Shown here: positions 10,940 to 23,100 of the stretch, piece by piece | Numbering within the stretch: the first letter of the stretch is position 1 | Layout: every line of letters starts with the position of its first letter | Source: Allomyces macrogynus ATCC 38327 | Taxonomy: Eukaryota; Blastocladiomycota; Blastocladiomycetes; Blastocladiales; Blastocladiaceae | Length of the DNA stretch: 51,558 nt | Assembly (NCBI GenBank): GCA_000151295.1 | Contig: GG745363.1 | Location: 307,005-358,562, forward strand | Reading direction: 5' to 3' | Notes under the pieces: model-generated | The model's database searches: none | The model's input: the letters and a program-made list of their open reading frames with translations, nothing else | Told to the model about the DNA's origin: nothing | Program-made: the position numbers and the translations under genes

Positions 10940-11480
10940 GGTAATGGAGTTGCTGGAGATGTTGCAGCGGGAAGGCGGGGAGAAAAGATCGCGTCAAGCC
11001 GAAGCAAGGACTGAGAAGGAGAATAACGAGGTCGGAGATGATAACTATGGCTACAAATATCCCCGCATTTTCGTTTTGTTTTTTCCGGAGGTCTGCCCGG
11101 GCCTGTGGCGGTGGTGCAGCTATCACGTGAGCTTCACAAGCAAGGCCCCCAGTTCGACCCTGAGCGGCGACATCAAGAATGTGAAGGAGCCATTTGTAGC
11201 TGTCCATTTTTCTGTTTGTGTCAAACGCAAACCCTTCATTTCGTCGACTCCAGCAAAGTGCATGAACGCAGTCCAATACAAACCGCAAGCCGATCCAACA
11301 TGAGCGTCGCAACCACGGCCGTACTGTTCTTTTTTGCCACTGCTTGCCCCGCTCCTGACCCATGTCGGACCAATCGCTGATCAACGCCCTCCTGTTCTAG
11401 GTTTGGCAACCGCCCTAGTGGCGACGCTTTCTGAGACCAGCAGGATCACTCAATCAACCTGATCCATTCATGTCCTCCTC
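10940..11480. other. Intergenic, no feature recognised
   Basis: About 540 bases between the start of the 178-aa protein and the stop of the Hfi1/Ada1 gene. It contains an A/T-richer stretch around 11040-11090, plausible as promoter DNA for the minus-strand gene to its left. No RNA gene or exon found. Confidence 0.4.
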
Positions 11481-13375
11481 TCATCCCCTTCTCTTCCACC
11501 CTGACACTCCTGTCCCCCCAATTCCTTCCAACCCTCCTCCACCCTGCACCCTCAGCCCTGCTCCACCTATTCCACCCACAGGCCCTGGCACGACCACGAC
11601 TGGCAACGCAAACGCCGACAGCATCGCTGTTACCACTGGCTGCTGCTGCTGATGCGTCGCCGCCGCCGCCGCATCCTCGGCCCCACTCTCCCCCGCTGCC
11701 TCGTCCGTCTCTGGCGCCGCTGCTGCTGTCGTTGCCTCCAACGCCCGCGCAAGCTCGCGGTCCTCCGCGGCCGGGTGCCAGGTCCGCGCGAGCGCGCGGT
11801 CAAGAATGTGGGGCGCGTCCGCGGCGCGCGCGGGGGTTAAGGTGAGTGCTGTCGCGAGGGTCGGGAGCGTGAGCAGGGTGTCGCGGCGGGCGTCGTCGTC
11901 TGATGCGGGCGGATGCGGGTGTGCAGCAGCAGCGGTGGCCAGGGGTGGAGGTGGCTTGCGCGGTGACGAAGGGGCGCGCTTGCGTCGCGGAGACGCAACG
12001 GGGGCGTCAGGGGCTGACGCGGCGTGGGCGGGTCGGGGCGACGATGCAGGGACCGACGACGACAGTGGTGGAGCGGAAGCGTCGGCCGTGGCGGTCGTGT
12101 CGGTGTCGGCGGGGTTCGTCGCGTCAGGCTCGAGCTGCACGCGTACGCACGTGTCGAGGATCGTCTTGAGGTAATTCTAAACCATCGCGTCGTGCTCGTC
12201 AGTTTGCGCGCAACACTCCATGCAATGATGACCCTACCTCCAGCGCATGCGCAACCAAATCCACCGCATCGTCCGCGACCCGCTCGATGCCCTGCTCGTA
12301 GGCCATGCACTGCATGCGGTCACGCAACGTCGCACGGCTAGGCAGTTCCTGCTCCATTTGGCACGTGGGAGTAGCGAGCAGCCGCACGTAGTCGCCGTGA
12401 AGGTCTGTGTGAGGTGAAGAAGGTGAGCAACTCGAGCCAAGTGGAGCCATGGCGCAGACGTGCGCGTTCCAAGGCGCCCGAGGCATACATACGCGGCCGG
12501 ACCTTGGCGTTGGGCGCCAGCACGACCGGGTGCTCGACGGGCGCCGCGCGCTTGCTCTCCTCCTGTTACAAAAATCGAGACCATGTCAGTCCCCAGCGCA
12601 CTCACCGTGATTCTCGCACCCAGCTTTCGCATACCTTCTTCATCTCCACGCGAATCCGATCCCGGTCGGGTTTCGGCAACATCATCGCCTCCCCGCGCAA
12701 CCGCACCCTTCGCGTCTCGGCCGTCTCCATGCGCCGCCGTTTCCGGCGGTACGGGTATCCCAATCCGCCCTCCCCCACATCCTCACCCGCCACCCCGCGC
12801 GCCGCACGCAACACGCTCATAATCAGCGCATTGTGCAGCTGCACGCCTTCGCGCGGTAGACTGGCCGCAACCACGCGCTCGAATTCGCGGCGTGAGATTT
12901 TGGCAGCGAGAAACTGCGAGAGCGACGCCCTGTACCGTGTGGCACACGCGGGCCCGACGTGTGCGACGAGACCGTCGAGGATGAGCGATGGTTGGCCCGC
13001 GGCGCGCGTCAGGACGGCGGTGACGATGGATGGAGGTGGGGGTGGACCGGGGGAACGTGGTGGGGACGTCGGGCGGGTTCGTGCGGCAGCAGGGGAGGTC
13101 GTCGTCGTTCGTGATGGTGACCGCATGCCGTTCCCGTTGCTCCGTGGCGTCACGGGCGCTGGTGGCGGTGCGCATGCCGCGGGCGACCGCGGTGGGGACA
13201 GCGGTGGGTCGACGTCCATATCCGTCACGGACCGTGGCCGGGTCGGGGATGCCGGCTCGAGCTTGATCGGTGCGGCGACGGGTGCCGACGCCGTGGAGCA
13301 CGGTGGCGACGGGTGGACGGCAGGAGCCGTGGGAGGCGACGGGGCGGGTGGGTGCGAGGTCATGGTCGTGATCAT
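11481..13375 (-). CDS. HFI1: SAGA coactivator subunit Hfi1/Ada1 (Tad1 domain protein)
   Basis: Four exons, 13375-12635, 12562-12493, 12404-12238 and 12176-11481, join without a frame break to 557 aa. Introns of 72, 88 and 61 nt have good motifs (for example GTATGT to CACACAG for the second). Residues 1-120 are Pro/Ser/Thr-rich. From about 130 comes the SAGA-Tad1 signature: a helix ending in KISRREFERVV, then REGVQLHNALIMSVL. This is the region that in yeast Hfi1 and human TADA1 forms a histone-fold-containing core that docks other SAGA subunits. Exon 3 carries LPSRATLRDRMQCMAYEQGI, followed by the conserved ALE-NYLKTIL helix spliced from exons 3 and 4. The C-terminus is Ala/Pro low-complexity. 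It acts in the nucleus in transcription activation. Assignment rests on the remembered Tad1 pattern, and I am fairly sure of it. Confidence 0.82.
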
Positions 13376-13791
13376 TGGCCTTTATGGTGTTCGGCGATAT
13401 CGCGCACGGATTGGGCCGTAGACCCGGCCGGTGAGGTGCGGCGCGGCCGGGTGTCGGAATGCGGGGAGTCGCGAGCGGGTCGCGTGCGGTGGAAGGGAGG
13501 GGCGCGGGGTGCGTGGTGGTCGGTGTGATCGAATCTGGTTCGCGAGCTTGAGCGCGCGTTCTGCCGAGAGGTGGGGAACCGAAGCGTCTACCGCAGAACT
13601 GATGTCACGTTGTGCGGCTCCGGTGCTGGAAACGACGTGGCAGGCAGGGTGGGGAACAGAGCTCCGCTGCTTCGTGGGCCGGGTCACGCCCCAACGCAAC
13701 TGCCTGGCCACAACGCGCTGGAGCTATCGCTGTTGGCACACCGTCTCCACTCGTCTCCACTCTCGACCAACGACAACTGCAATCCACCAAC
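13376..13791. promoter_or_regulatory. Divergent promoter region between HFI1 and the Maf gene
   Basis: A 416-bp segment separates two genes transcribed away from each other (start codons at 13375 on minus and 13792 on plus), so both promoters must lie here. I cannot point to a defined element. The right half is pyrimidine-rich before the plus-strand ATG, as at several other starts in this window. Confidence 0.5.
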
Positions 13792-14596
13792 ATGTTCGAC
13801 ACGATCCCCGAGCTTCGCGGCAAGCGCGTTGTGCTCGCCTCCAAGTCGCCGCGCCGCGTCGAGCTGCTGCAACAGCAGGTATCATCCTGTTCCCGACCTC
13901 GCCACCCGCCTGCCACGCTTGCCACCAACCAATCAACCAATCCGACGTGTCCATGACCCGGTTAGGGCCTCGTCTTTGACGTGATCGGGTCGACTTTTGC
14001 CGAAGACCTCGCGCACCACCACTTTGACGCGCCCGAGCACTATGTCGTGACCAACGCGCGCGAAAAGGCCCTGCAAGTCTACCGTTCCCTGAGCGTGCCG
14101 GCCGACCTGGTCATTGGCGCCGACACGGTCGTCGTCGCCCCCGATGGCACGATGCTCGAAAAGCCCAGCTCGCGTGTCGATGCCGTGGCCACGCTGCGCC
14201 GGTTGCGCGACGCCGAGTCGCACCGCGTCGTCACGGGCATTTGCTTGGTCTTGCGGCAGGGGGAGGCGAAGGAGCCGCGCGTCGTCACGTTCACCGAGTC
14301 GACGGGCGTCAAGTTTGGCAAGGTGTCGGATGAGGATATCTCGAATTATGTCAACACGGACGACCCGATGTGCGTTTGTCGTTGGGCGCGCTTGGTGAAG
14401 CCACGACCGACAACGGAACTGACGGACGTTCATGGGGAATAGGGACAAGGCCGGCAGCTACGGGTACCAGAGCCTCGCCGCGTGCCTGATTGCTGGCATC
14501 GATGGGTGCTACTACAATGTTGTGGGTCTGCCGCTGCACCGGCTCTACCGTGAGCTGAAGGCGGCCGTCCGGGAGCAACCGTCGTCCCTGGCATGA
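13792..14596 (+). CDS. Maf-family nucleotide pyrophosphatase (septum-formation/ASMTL-like)
   Basis: Exons 13792-13878, 13966-14369 and 14443-14596 give 214 aa, the normal Maf length. Introns are 87 and 73 nt; the second uses a GTGCGT donor and rejoins as [13 protein letters not shown]. Hallmarks are the N-terminal [15 protein letters not shown] strand-helix, [13 protein letters not shown] with the catalytic Asp region, [12 protein letters not shown], and the [17 protein letters not shown] ending. Maf proteins hydrolyse the alpha-beta phosphate bond of non-canonical or modified nucleoside triphosphates (dTTP, UTP or m7GTP depending on subfamily), acting as house-cleaning enzymes in the cytosol. 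Which substrate applies cannot be told from the sequence. Divergent from HFI1. Confidence 0.93.
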
Positions 14597-15460
14597 CGGG
14601 TCCGGGTGGACAAGTTGGAGCGTATGGAGAGGAAATGAAATCCAATGGTTTGAGCACGAATTTCCCTTGCTTCGTCATGAGCTGCTGCGGCTTCAGCCAA
14701 GCCTGGCTTGGCGATGAGGCGACGGTTCTCGCTGCACGGCACGGTGCGCTTCAATCGTTCATCGGTGGAGCAGCAGAGGGGCGGGCATGTCGAAACGTTG
14801 AGGTCGGTTGGAGACGAGAAAAGACGACAAAGATAGTGGGCGGCGGGTGACCTGCGTCCCTGTTGGTGTGCCGTCGGCGAAGTTCACGCAGGAAAGTTGA
14901 CCGACGTGGCGAACCTGACGAACGCGCGAAGTCACCATTCTGGTCGTCCACGACAGCGAGGCCAACCAGCACCACCGCGCCCCTCCACCGCGACGCTCTC
15001 AGCGCCGCCCACCGCCCGGCACTTGCTGCAGCCGACGCGCCGCCGTGCCCGGATCTCAGCGTGCCCCGACTGCAAGTGCAGCTGTGTGCAGCAACTTGCG
15101 CCCTGGCAAGGTCGACAAATCCTCGACGGTCGACCGCGCAAACCGCAACCGACGAGGCGTAACGCACGCACGCACAACCTCGAGTACCAACGCACACGCA
15201 CACCGACGACTGCCAGCTTCACCAACTTGCTGCGCGTCCCCTCCACTCGTCACCCCAGACGGCACCTCGTTCGGCCCCCCGTCGGCCCACCGTTGTCCGG
15301 CACAACCGCATCCATTCCGCGCCGACTGCCTGCGCCCGGCCCTGCCTGCCGTTTCGCCACGGCGCTCCTCTGCTCCCGCCCGCATCTCGCTGCCGCTACC
15401 GCTGCCCATCCGCTCGCCGTCTGCTGATCGCGCATCGCTGCTGCCGTCCACGCCGCCGCC
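14597..15460. other. Intergenic; leader of the flippase gene
   Basis: No conserved frame. The last 280 bases before the flippase ATG are C- and CT-rich on the plus strand, consistent with a core promoter and leader. Short open frames on both strands are Arg/Pro-rich and look like noise. Confidence 0.4.
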
Positions 15461-18400
15461 ATGTCGTGGCTCGCCCGGCTAACGGGCCGCGGACCCTCCA
15501 CCTCGGATCTCGGGTCGCGGTTCATCTACCTGAACGACACGGTCAAGAACGACGCGCAATCGTTCTTGCACAATGGCATTTCCACGGCCAAGTACACGGC
15601 GATCACATTTTTGCCGAAATTCCTGCTCGAGCAGTTTTCCAAATACGCCAACGTGTTTTTCCTCTTCACGGCGTGTATCCAGCAGATTGGCGACATTTCG
15701 CCTACATCCAAGGTACGGCCTCGGAGCGATGACGATGGCAGCGACGGCGAGATATCGAGCGCGCGACTTGCCGCGAACGAGAACGCTGACGTCAATTCGG
15801 ACCTGTAGCTCACGACCATCATCCCGCTCATGGCTGTGCTCATTGCCACGGCCTTCAAAGAGGGCATGGAGGACCTGAAGCGGCACCGCGCCGACAACGA
15901 AGTCAATTCGCGGCTCGTGAAAGTGCTGGCCGGGCAACACTTTGTCGAAAAACGGTGGGACCACGTCAAGGTCGGCGACATTATCCGCGTCGAGAACGGC
16001 GAGTTTTTCGCGGCCGACCTGCTCCTGCTGTCCTCGTCCGAACCTGATGCGGTCTGTTTCATTGAGACTTCCAATCTCGACGGCGAAACCAACTTGAAAA
16101 TCAAGCAAGGCCGCCGCGAAACGGCCGACCTGCTCTCGCCCGACCAGGTCGCGCGGCTCTCGGGTGTCGTCGAGTCGGAACAGCCCAACAGCTCGCTCTA
16201 CACATACGACGGCACGCTACGGCTCAGCGACGGTCGTGTCGTCCCGTTGGACCCGAACCAGATTCTGTTGCGTGGCGCGCAGTTGCGCAACACGCCGTGG
16301 GTTTACGGTCTGGTCATTTTCACGGGGCACGAGTCGAAGTTGATGCGTAATGCCTCGGCAACGCCCATCAAGCGCACCAACATGGAGCGTATGACCAACG
16401 TGCAGATTGTGTTCCTGTTTGTGATCTTGCTCACGCTCGCGCTCGCCTGCTCGATTGGCACGCTCGTGTTTGATATGGGCGAGGACGTCGAACACCCGAA
16501 ACGGTGGTACCTCTACGGCGCCGGCGCGATCGTGCGCGAGTACCCGCTCGGCGTGCAGTTTTTGCGCAACGTGCTCACGTTCATCATCTGTACGCCTCGC
16601 TTTGCTTCGCGCTGCGCTGCCGCGATGTGATACCGTTTCGCTGACGCGCATTACACGCGTTCGTATAGTGTTCAACAACCTGATCCCGATTTCGCTCATG
16701 GTCACCATGGAAGTCGTCAAGTACCAGCAAGCGCAGCTGATCAACGCCGACCTCGACATCTACTACGAGCCGTCCGACACGCCGGCGCTCTGTCGGACCT
16801 CGTCGCTCGTCGAAGAGCTCGGCCAAATCGAGTACATCTTTTCTGACAAGACTGGCACGCTCACCTGCAACGTCATGCAGTACCGGCAATGCATTATTGC
16901 CGGCCGCTGCTACGCCGACGAATTGCCTGAGGGTAAACGCAACGGCGACCCGCTCACGGACGGCGGCCACTTGCGCGTCTACGATTTCCAGCACATGATC
17001 AAGGACCTGGGCGGGTCCGAGTTTGGCCCGTCGATTCACGAGTTTCTCTTACTCCTCTCGAGTTGCCACACGGTCATTGCCGAATTGCCCGATAGCAATG
17101 ACTTGAAGGGCGAGATCAAGTACCAGGCGTCTTCGCCCGACGAGGGCGCGCTGGTCGGCGGTGCCCGGTCGTTGGGGTACGTCTTCCACACGCGCCGGCC
17201 GACATCGATTGGCGTGAATGTGCGCGGCCGCGACATGGAAATCGAGGTGCTCAACATTTGCGAGTTCAACTCGACGCGCAAGCGCATGTCGGCGATCTTG
17301 CGGTTCCCGGACGGGACCATCAAACTCTACTGCAAGGGCGCCGATACCGTCATTCTCGAGCGGCTCGACCAACGTCCCGGATCGAACCCGAATGTGGACT
17401 CGACCATGGCCGCGCTCGAAGACTACGCGTCCGAAGGTCTGCGCACGCTGTGTATTGCCTACCGCGTGATTTCCGAGGCCGAGTACGCGCAGTGGTCGCA
17501 GGTGTACGATAAGGCCGCGACGACGCTCGTGAACCGTGGCGAGGAACTGGACCGCGCCGCCGAATTGATTGAGCGGGATTTGGTGCTGTTGGGCGCGACG
17601 GCGATCGAGGATAAGTTGCAGGACGAGGTGCCCGAGACGATTGCAACACTCGCCATGGCCGGGATCAAGATTTGGTACGTTTCAACGGTTTCCGCGTCTG
17701 TGTTGGCTGCTGACTTGCACCACCCACTGACACGAATCGACTTGGAAACCATCTAGGGTCCTCACGGGCGACCGCCAGGAGACCGCCATCAATATCGGCT
17801 ACAGTTGTAAGCTCTTAACCGAGGATATGAATCTGCTCACGATCAACTACGACAATTTCCCGGAAACCAAGAAGGAACTCGAGCGACAACTGCAACAAGT
17901 GCGCACGCTGCGTGCAACGGGTGGGGGCACGGCCACGGGCAGCCAGTACGGCAGTACGGCGCACCTGCAAGGGTCGGCGAACCCGTTACAGGGCGGCGCG
18001 TCGAATGCGGGTAACGGCGAGAACGAGTCGTTGGCGCTGATCATTGATGGCCGCACGCTCGATTTCGCGCTCGAAAAGGAACTCGAGGCCACGTTCCTCG
18101 AGCTCGCGTGCATGTGCAAGGCCGTCATTTGCTGTCGCGTCTCGCCGGCGCAGAAAGCGTTGGTCGTCAAGTTGGTCAAGCGGCACCGCAAGTCGTTGTT
18201 GCTCGGTACGTTGCGGCTGGGTTCATCCGATGCGTTGACGCGAACGCGATGCTGACAATCACTGGTTTTGATTTGCCTAGCGATCGGCGACGGCGCCAAC
18301 GACGTGTCGATGATCCAGGCCGCGCACGTCGGTGTCGGCATCAACGGCATGGAGGGTCTGCAAGCCGCACGATCGGCCGATTTCGCGATCTCGCAGTTCC

Positions 18401-19416
18401 GGTTCCTGCGGAAACTGCTGCTCGTGCACGGCGCGTGGTCCTACCAGCGGCTGTCCAAGTTGATTCTCTACTCGTTCTACAAGAACATTTGCCTGTACAT
18501 GACGCAGTTCTGGGTACGGCCGAGGGCAAGGAGGAAGAGGGGGTTCCCATCGTGTCGCCGATCGTGTGCTGACCTAACCTGTCCATCCATGTCTGCCTTC
18601 TAGTTCGCCATCTACAACATGATGTCGGGCCAAACCGTCTACGAGTCGTGGACCATCTCGTACTACAACGTGGCCTTTACTGTGCTGCCGCCGCTCGTCA
18701 TTGGCATCTTTGACCAGCTCGCGTCGGCGCGCATGCTTGAGCGGTACCCGCAAATGTACATGTCGGGCCAGCGCGGCGAGTTTTTCAACGCGCGCATCTT
18801 TTGGTCGTGGACGATCAACGCCGTCTGGCACTCGGTCATTCTCTACTTTGTCGCCATGGTCATCTTTGACCCGGACGTGATTTTCTCGACGGGCCGCGTC
18901 GGTGGGCACTGGGCCATGGGCGCCACGCTGTACACGGCGGTGCTCGCGACCGTCGTCCTCAAGGCCGCGCTCATCACTGATCTCTGGACCAAGTGGGCGT
19001 GGATGGCGACTGCCGGATCCGTCGGGTTCTGGCTCGTCTTCTTGCCCATCTACTCGCTGATCGCGCCGCGGCTGCGGTTCTCGTCGGAACTGCTCGGCAT
19101 GGAAATGCTCTACACGTCGGCGCCCTTCTGGTTCACGATTTTTGTATTGCCCGCCGTCTGTCTCGTGCGCGACTTCGGGTACAAGTACTTCAAGCGCATG
19201 TACGGGACACGGCCGTACCACGTCGTGCAAGAGATTCAGAAACTGAATATCCCGGATTACCGCCCGCGGATGGAACGGTTCCGGCAGGCCGTGCACAAGG
19301 TGCGCATGATTCAGCGGCTCAAGCGCAACCGCGGGTTCGCGTTCTCGCAGAACGAGTCGGGCCAGGCCGATTTGATTCGCGTCTACGACACGACGCGGCG
19401 GAAGCCCAAGGGGTGA
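15461..19416 (+). CDS. P4-type ATPase, aminophospholipid flippase (Drs2/Dnf type)
   Basis: Six exons (15461-15712, 15809-16589, 16669-17674, 17757-18205, 18281-18513, 18604-19416) join in frame to 1177 aa, typical of P4-ATPases. The start is the family's RFIYLND and [20 protein letters not shown] block. The actuator loop DGET is at 175-178, the phosphorylation motif DKTGT begins at Asp404, and the hinge GDGAND is at 832-837. The P4-specific PISL sequence (351-354) stands in the fourth membrane helix in place of the charged or polar residues of ion pumps. About ten membrane spans are expected; six lie after the hinge. These enzymes move phosphatidylserine and phosphatidylethanolamine to the cytosolic leaflet of Golgi, endosome and plasma membranes, usually with a Cdc50 partner (not in this window). 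All five introns have GTACG donors. The subclass (Drs2 or Dnf) is not resolved. Confidence 0.96.
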
Positions 19417-20428
19417 GCGCGCGCGTTTTCGTTTGTCACTTGGTTTGTCATTTCGTTGTTTTCTTTTTTGGTCGTCGGTTGTGCCTTTTTCACGCTGCAA
19501 GTGTCGCGCGTCGCCGGCGCGGTCCGCGCGGCCTGCGCGCGCCGGGTCGTGTGGGTCGTGCACGGGTGGGATTCGTTTTTGGCCATTTGCTTTGCTGTTG
19601 CGGTTGGCGCGCCGCGAAGGTCGTGTGCGCGAGGCCTGGTTAGATTGGATGCTCTGGACTGTAGGTATCCCACCCCGTCTGCTTGTTGCAGTTAGGCGAG
19701 GCGGACAGGGCGTCCACGTCGAGGTTTCATAAATAGCTGGGAGAGGCTGGGTATCTCAGCTCGCATGTCATGCATGGACTCCTCGTCGTGCAAGTGTCAG
19801 AAAGCCAGGAATTTTGGCCTGCGTTTGACTCAGCGTATTCACCCAGCTGATGCCTTACACAATTCGCATGTCAATATCGGTATGTCTGGGCTCATGGGAA
19901 GGATGTTCATTCGATTGAATCGATTTGTGTTGACTGCGCGACAGGGCAGAAGCCCAGTCGGTGAGCTGGCAAGCACGAAATTGAGCCGTTTTGCAAAAAA
20001 AAAAAAAAAAAAAACAAAAAAGACATGCATGGGCAAGAGCAACACATGGTCATTTGGGAGACGTCCTTGAATGGCTGGTGACGACCAAGTCATTATGTCG
20101 CCGCCCAGATCGAACTGGGGGACTTGAATTGCGATGAACCCTCCACCACTGCGACAATTGTGTCGCTTCATGGCAGCATCATCACACCGTGGAAAATACT
20201 GAAGAAAGGTACCCCCGGTTTCGTCTGAGCTCTTTGATCTTGGCTCTCGGTGACAGTCACCTGTTGATCATGCACTCTTTGCACCACGGTCGACAGGCGA
20301 CGCCTGCAGCCCCAAAGCAAAGTCGTCAACCCGCGGATCTGCGTGCCCGACTCGCTGCATTTCATTTGCGACACCTTGGAACTCGAATCGCTCCAACGGC
20401 CGCGCGACTAGGTCCAGGAACAACGATC
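19417..20428. other. Intergenic with A20 tract
   Basis: About 1 kb between the flippase stop and the G alpha start. The first 200 bases are T-rich after the stop, plausible as a 3' untranslated region. A run of 20 A residues lies at 19995-20014. No exon, tRNA or repeat family recognised. Confidence 0.4.
19995..20014 (+). repeat. A20 homopolymer
   Basis: Twenty consecutive A residues, unusual in this GC-rich window, followed by further A-rich bases. It could be slippage or the tail of an old retroposed copy. I see no target-site duplication or parent gene to its left. Confidence 0.8.
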
Positions 20429-22141
20429 ATGGCGCCCCTACCTATCCCCTCACCCGAGGCCTCGGACATCTCCGCGTCCCAGGCCGCGACGCTCGTCAAC
20501 GACCCGAACCAGGCCCCATCGACCCCACCCGCGCGCGATTTGTCGGAACGCGATCAAGCGTCGCTTGCGCGCAAGCATTCGGCGCGGCTCGACCGTGCGC
20601 TGCGCGCCGAGGCCGCGGAACGCGCGCAGTACTGCAAGCTGTTGCTGCTCGGGACCGCGGAGAGCGGCAAGAGCACGGTGTTGTGCGGAGTGATTGGCGT
20701 TTTCGGCCATGATTGCGACACGAGGAGTAACAGTGACTGCTCGGTAGGAAGCAAATGAAGCTGATCCACACGGGCAACCTGCTCGACGTGGCCCCGGACG
20801 GCGTGGCATTGCCGAGCGCGACGAGTTCGGTGGCCGTGTTGCCATCCGTAACGCCGACGAGCGGCGGAGTCGGTGAACTGGGCCATATGGCCCAACCTGA
20901 TTGGGTCGTCGTAATTCGTAAGAACCTGTTCGATTCGCTCGCGCTTATCGTGCAGTACCAGGCCGACCACGCAGCGGCGAAGCCATGGGCGACGCCCGAA
21001 GCCGAGGTGCGCTGCTTGATGTTGGCCATGGACCCGCGCTCGGGCGCGTACTGACCGTTTCGCCCGGAAATAGTCGGCCGCTGCGACGTTACGGTCCATG
21101 ATCTCCGACCTGCAAGCCAACCCATCGCTCTCCACCGTGTCCGCCGACCAGGTCGTGCAAGTCGTTGCAACGATCCAAGTCCTGTCCACGGACGCGACGC
21201 TTCGAGACGTGATTCGGATCGGCGGGCAGTTTCAGCTGTTAGACTCGGCCGATGCGTATGATTTGCTCCCTTGTTTTGACCTGTGGCAATGGCACCAACT
21301 GATCAGGTTGCGCGATTCGCCAGATTCATTCGTGACGCCGCGACCATCTTGGACCCAAGCTACGCGCCTTCCAACGACCACATTTTGCTCGCGCGGCAGC
21401 CCACATCCACCATTACCGAGACCAAGATCGTGACGGTACTGTCGATCTATCATTATCTCGTGCCAAACCCCAATCTCACCACACCATGCTCATTCGCGTT
21501 CAACAGGCGCAAGGGTACAAGTACCTCGTCTACGACGTGAACGGCTCGCGGCGCGCGCGGCATACGTGGGTGCAATTCTTCGACGACGTGCTATGCATTA
21601 TCTACGTTGCGCCCATCTCGTCCTACGACCAACCGCTCCCGCCCGGCGACATGCTCCCGCGCACCGCCGGATTCGACGACACCGCCAACTTTCACCGGCC
21701 GACGGGTCCCATGTCGCGCCTGCTCGACTCGTTGCTCGTGTTTGAGCAAATTATGCGGCACCCGCTGTTGAAATCCACGGCGGCGATCATTTTTCTCAAC
21801 AAAATTGACGTACTGCGCGCGAAATTGGCCGACCCGGACGCGGCGCGCTTCGCGGATTACTTCCCGGACTACCATGGGCCGCAAGAGTTTGACCCGGTGT
21901 GCCACTACGTCTCGAACCGGTTCGCCGACGCGGTGCGCGGGCAGACAGCGCGGAAGCTGTACATTCACTTGACATGGGCGACGCAGACGCAGCAGATTCA
22001 GGTCGTGCTGAATACGGTGAACAAGATCTTGATCAAGCTCAATTTGGCCAAGGTACGTGCCGGATCCGGTTTGCGTGCGTCTCGACGAGACGGTGGGCGC
22101 TGATGGTTGTCGTTGTCCGCGTGTAGGCGAACCTCGTGTGA
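20429..22141 (+). CDS. Divergent heterotrimeric G protein alpha subunit
   Basis: Six exons (20429-20682, 20748-21006, 21074-21255, 21324-21435, 21507-22052, 22127-22141) give about 455 aa; the 21435 donor could instead be 21429. Ras-like motifs: P-loop GTAESGKST at 75-83, then KQMKLIHTG; switch I LARQPTSTITET, with the catalytic Arg at 256 and the Mg-binding Thr at 259; switch II DVNGSRR at 279-285; FLNKID at 365-370; TWAT at 425-428. The helical domain carries an insert of about 35 residues (roughly 95-130), as some fungal G alphas do. Two features depart from the family: the catalytic Gln of DVGGQ is Ser283 with the first Gly replaced by Asn, and the N-terminus (MAPLPI) has no Gly2 for myristoylation. 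The tail ends NLAKANLV. It probably signals at membranes from a seven-helix receptor, but with altered GTP hydrolysis. Confidence 0.9.
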
Positions 22142-22837
22142 CGGGCGAGCCTTGGGGACTGGAGCGCGTGCGCATGCGCACACGACGATGACGACGGGTG
22201 GGAGGGTGGGATGCGCACACTGGACTGGACTTGGCCGTGGATCTCCCTTTAGCGAATGCATTTGTATGATGTGCTGCGATTATTGCGCCTTTGCGGCCTG
22301 TGGTTCAAGGGTCGTGTCGATGCAGAACGGTTCAACTTTCTGGCACCATTCCCCCGACATACTGGCCACGCAAGTGCGATCACCTCAGCCACTCTGATGT
22401 TTCGGCGGGCAAGACAGGCACCAACACCAACCTTCCGGACCATCCGTTCACGCGTGTGCTGCCACAGCGTGTCGCGACAGTTCCAGCAATGCCGAGAAGC
22501 CATTGCCAACACCATCGAATCTTGCAGTAAACACGGCCGATTGATCAGGTACTAATTCCCACCATTGCGCGTGGCATTTGGATAATTGGTTTATCATTTT
22601 CTCTGGAAAATGGGAACGACGCGCGCTCGCTTGCTTGTTTAGTGCCCCCCTTCCATTCATGACCTATTCACTCAAATATCCTCTCCTCGTCTTCACTTTT
22701 AGGGCGCTCGCCGGCCGCTCTCCACCCACTTTCATTTCATCTACGCGTGATGCCAGCGATGTGCGATGTGCGGTCGCCTGCCAGCCAACGTAAGCACACT
22801 TCGCAGGGGCGATACACGTCAGTCGCATCCCGCACTC
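22142..22837. other. Intergenic, no feature recognised
   Basis: Between the G alpha stop and a GRDP-like fragment. Less GC-rich than the coding parts. Frames are short and have no family resemblance. Confidence 0.4.
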
Positions 22838-23100
22838 GTCTCCGAGCACCGAGCAGAACATCTCGTGCCGACCATGTCAATTGATCTCGCGTGGCACACG
22901 CACCAACTCACGCCTACCGCGTACGCCGAGCACACGCGCGCACTGACGGGCCAGATCGCCAACCACGACGACTCGGACGACGCCGAAAGCGAGGTGGCAT
23001 TTGCTGATGGGGCCAAGGCCATGCCCGACGCGTGGCGCGTCGTGTTTGACGGACTACTACCGCCCGAACATTCATGCGGGTTGCTTCTTGAAGTCGCCAA
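22838..23100 (+). pseudogene. GRDP/DUF1399 (glycine-rich-domain-protein-like) fragment
   Basis: The frame beginning near 22838 reads VSEHRAEHLVPTMSIDLAWH then THQLTPTAYAEHTRALTGQ and NHDDSDDAE. This is the core of the GRDP/DUF1399 family: a (L/V)PT-x-x-IDL-x-WH(T/S)HQL motif, then P-x-x-Y, then HDD. After AWRVVFD near 23045 the expected Y-W/Y-R continuation appears in a different frame (YYRPNIHAG), so the frame breaks there, and no full-length protein can be assembled from the flanks. GRDPs of plants and fungi have poorly known roles in stress and RNA-related processes. This is best read as a remnant of a larger gene. Confidence 0.6.
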
